Assembly (NCBI RefSeq): GCF_027921745.1
Contig: NC_079240.1
Coordinates: 303,001 to 367,000, forward strand
From: Schizosaccharomyces osmophilus
Lineage: Eukaryota; Ascomycota; Schizosaccharomycetes; Schizosaccharomycetales; Schizosaccharomycetaceae
DNA length: 64,000 nucleotides
Direction: 5' to 3'
Positions within the stretch are counted from its first letter, which is position 1, and each line of letters opens with the position of its first letter. A program made the translations under genes and the position numbers. Below the pieces are notes generated by a model. The model was not told where the DNA came from, did no database searches, and saw only the letters and a program-made list of their open reading frames with translations. Positions 62,564 to 64,000 of the stretch are shown piece by piece.

Positions 62564-64000
62564 ATGGACAACCTTCCTCCAAAACCGCCTTTCCAGAAGC
62601 CTAATCCACCACCTCCGAGAAATAATTACAAGTTAATTTACGACCCCGAGTTAGGTTATAAAGAATCCCTAGGAAAGAAACCAGTATACCGGTTCAACGG
62701 TATTGCTAAACCTCCCTTAGTGGTTCGTGACCCAAGACATAAAAATCCCCTCTATTCTCGCGGCATACCAAAAAGTGGGCGACCATTTTTAAAATCGCTG
62801 CAACAAGTCAAATTCGAATATAACGAAGAATCGCTAGGACCTGAACCAGCTACGCAAGTATTCGTTTATAATATCTCTCCTCTTGTAACAGCAGACCAGC
62901 TTCGATATCATTTCAAAACTTTTGGTGACATATCCCGATTAGATTTTCAATTGAATCCGTATACTGGCACATCATTAGGTTTATGTCAGATTACTTTTTC
63001 AAAACATGAATCAGTATCGAAGGCTCACTTGGCTGCTAAGCTTGCTGTCCAGCAAGCCAGCGGCCTCAAACTTTCTGGAAAGCAGCTTATGGTTGTTTTA
63101 GATGGTGATGGGGCGAAGTGCGAAGCTGCTCGAAACAAAGCGCTGCAAGTTATTGAAACCGAGTTTGCTGAAGAATTATACAAGCGAGAGCAGCAATTGA
63201 AAAAAGAAGAACAAAAAAGAGAAGAGGAAATGGAGGCTACTCGTGAAGTTTCAAATATACCACCATGGAGACAGACACAAAACAATTCAGGTTTTAATAA
63301 GAATCAAAATGTGGGTTTTGTTTCTTCAAATAAAGATCAAGCTTACTCTAATACCCCAAAAGCAAATGATACATCTGTCCCTAAAGATATCGAAAATCAT
63401 ATATATATTTTCATCGACGATAAATTTGTTCCTCCTGACCGTGTGTACTACTCCGATATAAAACACCATTTTCGGAAATTTCGCTATGAAGGTATATATA
63501 TGAATAGTGACGGGTTTTTTATTACTTTCAATAACTACCGCGAAGCGAGCAGTTGTTTTTGGACCCTTGACAAAACATTTGTCCAAAATTGTCGTATAAA
63601 ATTAAAACTTCACGATGCCCCAAAATCAAAGAAAAATGGAATACCTCCTATGGACAATAGGAAAAATTTACCGAAAGATGAGGCTTGTTCGTTGGCAATA
63701 TCCGTAATCTTCAAAGACTTGGAAGAGGTATTGGTTCGAGATATAAAGAACAAGATTGCAGGACCATGCATCTTTCAAATTTTGGAGTCACTTCCAAAAC
63801 CCATACCTATCAAGGAAGAAGGAAAAGAACCGAGAATATCAACTCCTGAGGGCCCTGAATCAATAAAAACAGAAGCAATATCAACATTGCCCCATTTACC
63901 CAGATTTAAAAAGCGAGCAGATGCTCACAAAGTCAAAGTTCCAACTGAGAATAAAATTAAATCAAAGCTGCAAAGAAGAAGAAGGAAAAAAATTGAGGCT
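62564..64000 (+). CDS. set1: Histone H3K4 methyltransferase Set1, N-terminal part
   Basis: An open frame of 479 codons from ATG 62564 to the right edge. The SET domain lies outside the window. Set1 is the catalytic subunit of COMPASS, which methylates H3K4. The visible part has a Pro-rich start (MDNLPPKPPFQKPNPPPPRN), then the Set1-type RRM with QVFVYNISPLVTADQLRYHF, FGDISRLDFQLNPYTG and the GLCQITFS strand (residues ~95-190). A second RNA-binding-like region is at ~285-365 (HIYIFIDDKFVPPDRVYYSD, DGFFITFNNYREASSCFW). After ~390, a Set1-specific conserved block SLAISVIFKDLEEVLVRDIK leads into the central region. spf1, its PHD partner, is at 33-34 kb. Confidence 0.95.
   Translation, partial: MDNLPPKPPFQKPNPPPPRNNYKLIYDPELGYKESLGKKPVYRFNGIAKPPLVVRDPRHKNPLYSRGIPKSGRPFLKSLQQVKFEYNEESLGPEPATQVFVYNISPLVTADQLRYHFKTFGDISRLDFQLNPYTGTSLGLCQITFSKHESVSKAHLAAKLAVQQASGLKLSGKQLMVVLDGDGAKCEAARNKALQVIETEFAEELYKREQQLKKEEQKREEEMEATREVSNIPPWRQTQNNSGFNKNQNVGFVSSNKDQAYSNTPKANDTSVPKDIENHIYIFIDDKFVPPDRVYYSDIKHHFRKFRYEGIYMNSDGFFITFNNYREASSCFWTLDKTFVQNCRIKLKLHDAPKSKKNGIPPMDNRKNLPKDEACSLAISVIFKDLEEVLVRDIKNKIAGPCIFQILESLPKPIPIKEEGKEPRISTPEGPESIKTEAISTLPHLPRFKKRADAHKVKVPTENKIKSKLQRRRRKKIEA

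Noticed and set aside
1-64000. tRNA, 5S rRNA, LTR/Tf element, wtf gene or CRISPR array
   Set aside because: I scanned for B-box (GGTTCGAATCC-like) sequences, 5S core text, direct terminal repeats and wtf-like exons by eye and saw no match. A covariance-model or profile search would be needed to exclude them fully.

Overview
The window is a gene-dense piece of a fission yeast (Schizosaccharomyces) chromosome. The evidence is the set of recognisable fission-yeast proteins (Ago1, Mmi1, Dis1, Pil1, Cap1, Ins1, Spf1, Mug174, Dbl2), many short introns (about 39-400 nt) with GTAWGT donors and CTAAC branch sites a few bases before the AG, an AT-rich base composition and short intergenic gaps. The proteins match S. 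pombe ones in length but clearly differ in sequence from what I remember of S. pombe. A non-pombe species such as the S. octosporus/S. cryophilus group is therefore likely; this is inference, not shown. I see no transposon, LTR, tRNA, 5S rRNA, CRISPR or bacterial feature.

Layout. 1-10.3 kb: dbl2 (5' part only, -), qns1, pex1 and cyp9 (all +). 11-16.3 kb: ago1 (+) and mmi1 (-), a tail-to-tail pair of RNA-silencing and RNA-elimination genes. 17-24 kb: a short-chain dehydrogenase (-), dis1 (+) and the eisosome gene pil1 (+). 24.7-37.6 kb: a DUF1769 gene (+), then five genes on the minus strand: a DUF2456-like membrane protein, a DUF1295/steroid-reductase-like protein, spf1, vsl1 and an unknown multi-pass membrane protein. 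38-47 kb: qcr9 (+), mcm3 (-), the coilin-like mug174 (-), cdc31/centrin (+) and srp68 (-). 47.8-54.2 kb: a gamma-tubulin complex protein (probably alp16, +), a secreted cysteine-rich protein with two modules (-) and cap1 (+). 55.6-64 kb, all +: mdh1, a Cic1/Utp30-type ribosomal-L1-fold protein, a BIG1-family ER protein, ins1 (INSIG) and the 5' part of set1, which runs off the right edge.

Most genes are unrelated housekeeping genes. A few themes recur. RNA-based control: ago1, mmi1 and mug174. Microtubules and spindle poles: dis1, cdc31 and the gamma-tubulin complex protein. H3K4 methylation: spf1 and set1 are subunits of the same complex. ER and sterol functions: ins1, big1, srp68 and the DUF1295 protein.

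Nothing in the window looks like a new stand-alone system. The points worth a second look are regulatory or structural: the convergent ago1/mmi1 pair with Mmi1-type hexamers in the mmi1 3' flank; a 321-nt ago1 intron with a 55-codon ORF; a qcr9 first coding exon that is only the ATG; two upstream ORFs; an MCB box at mcm3; a forkhead/CRE cluster at the secreted-protein gene; a probable 5'-UTR intron in mdh1; several small unassigned ORFs; and apparent synteny breaks. Comparisons with S. pombe gene names and order are from memory.
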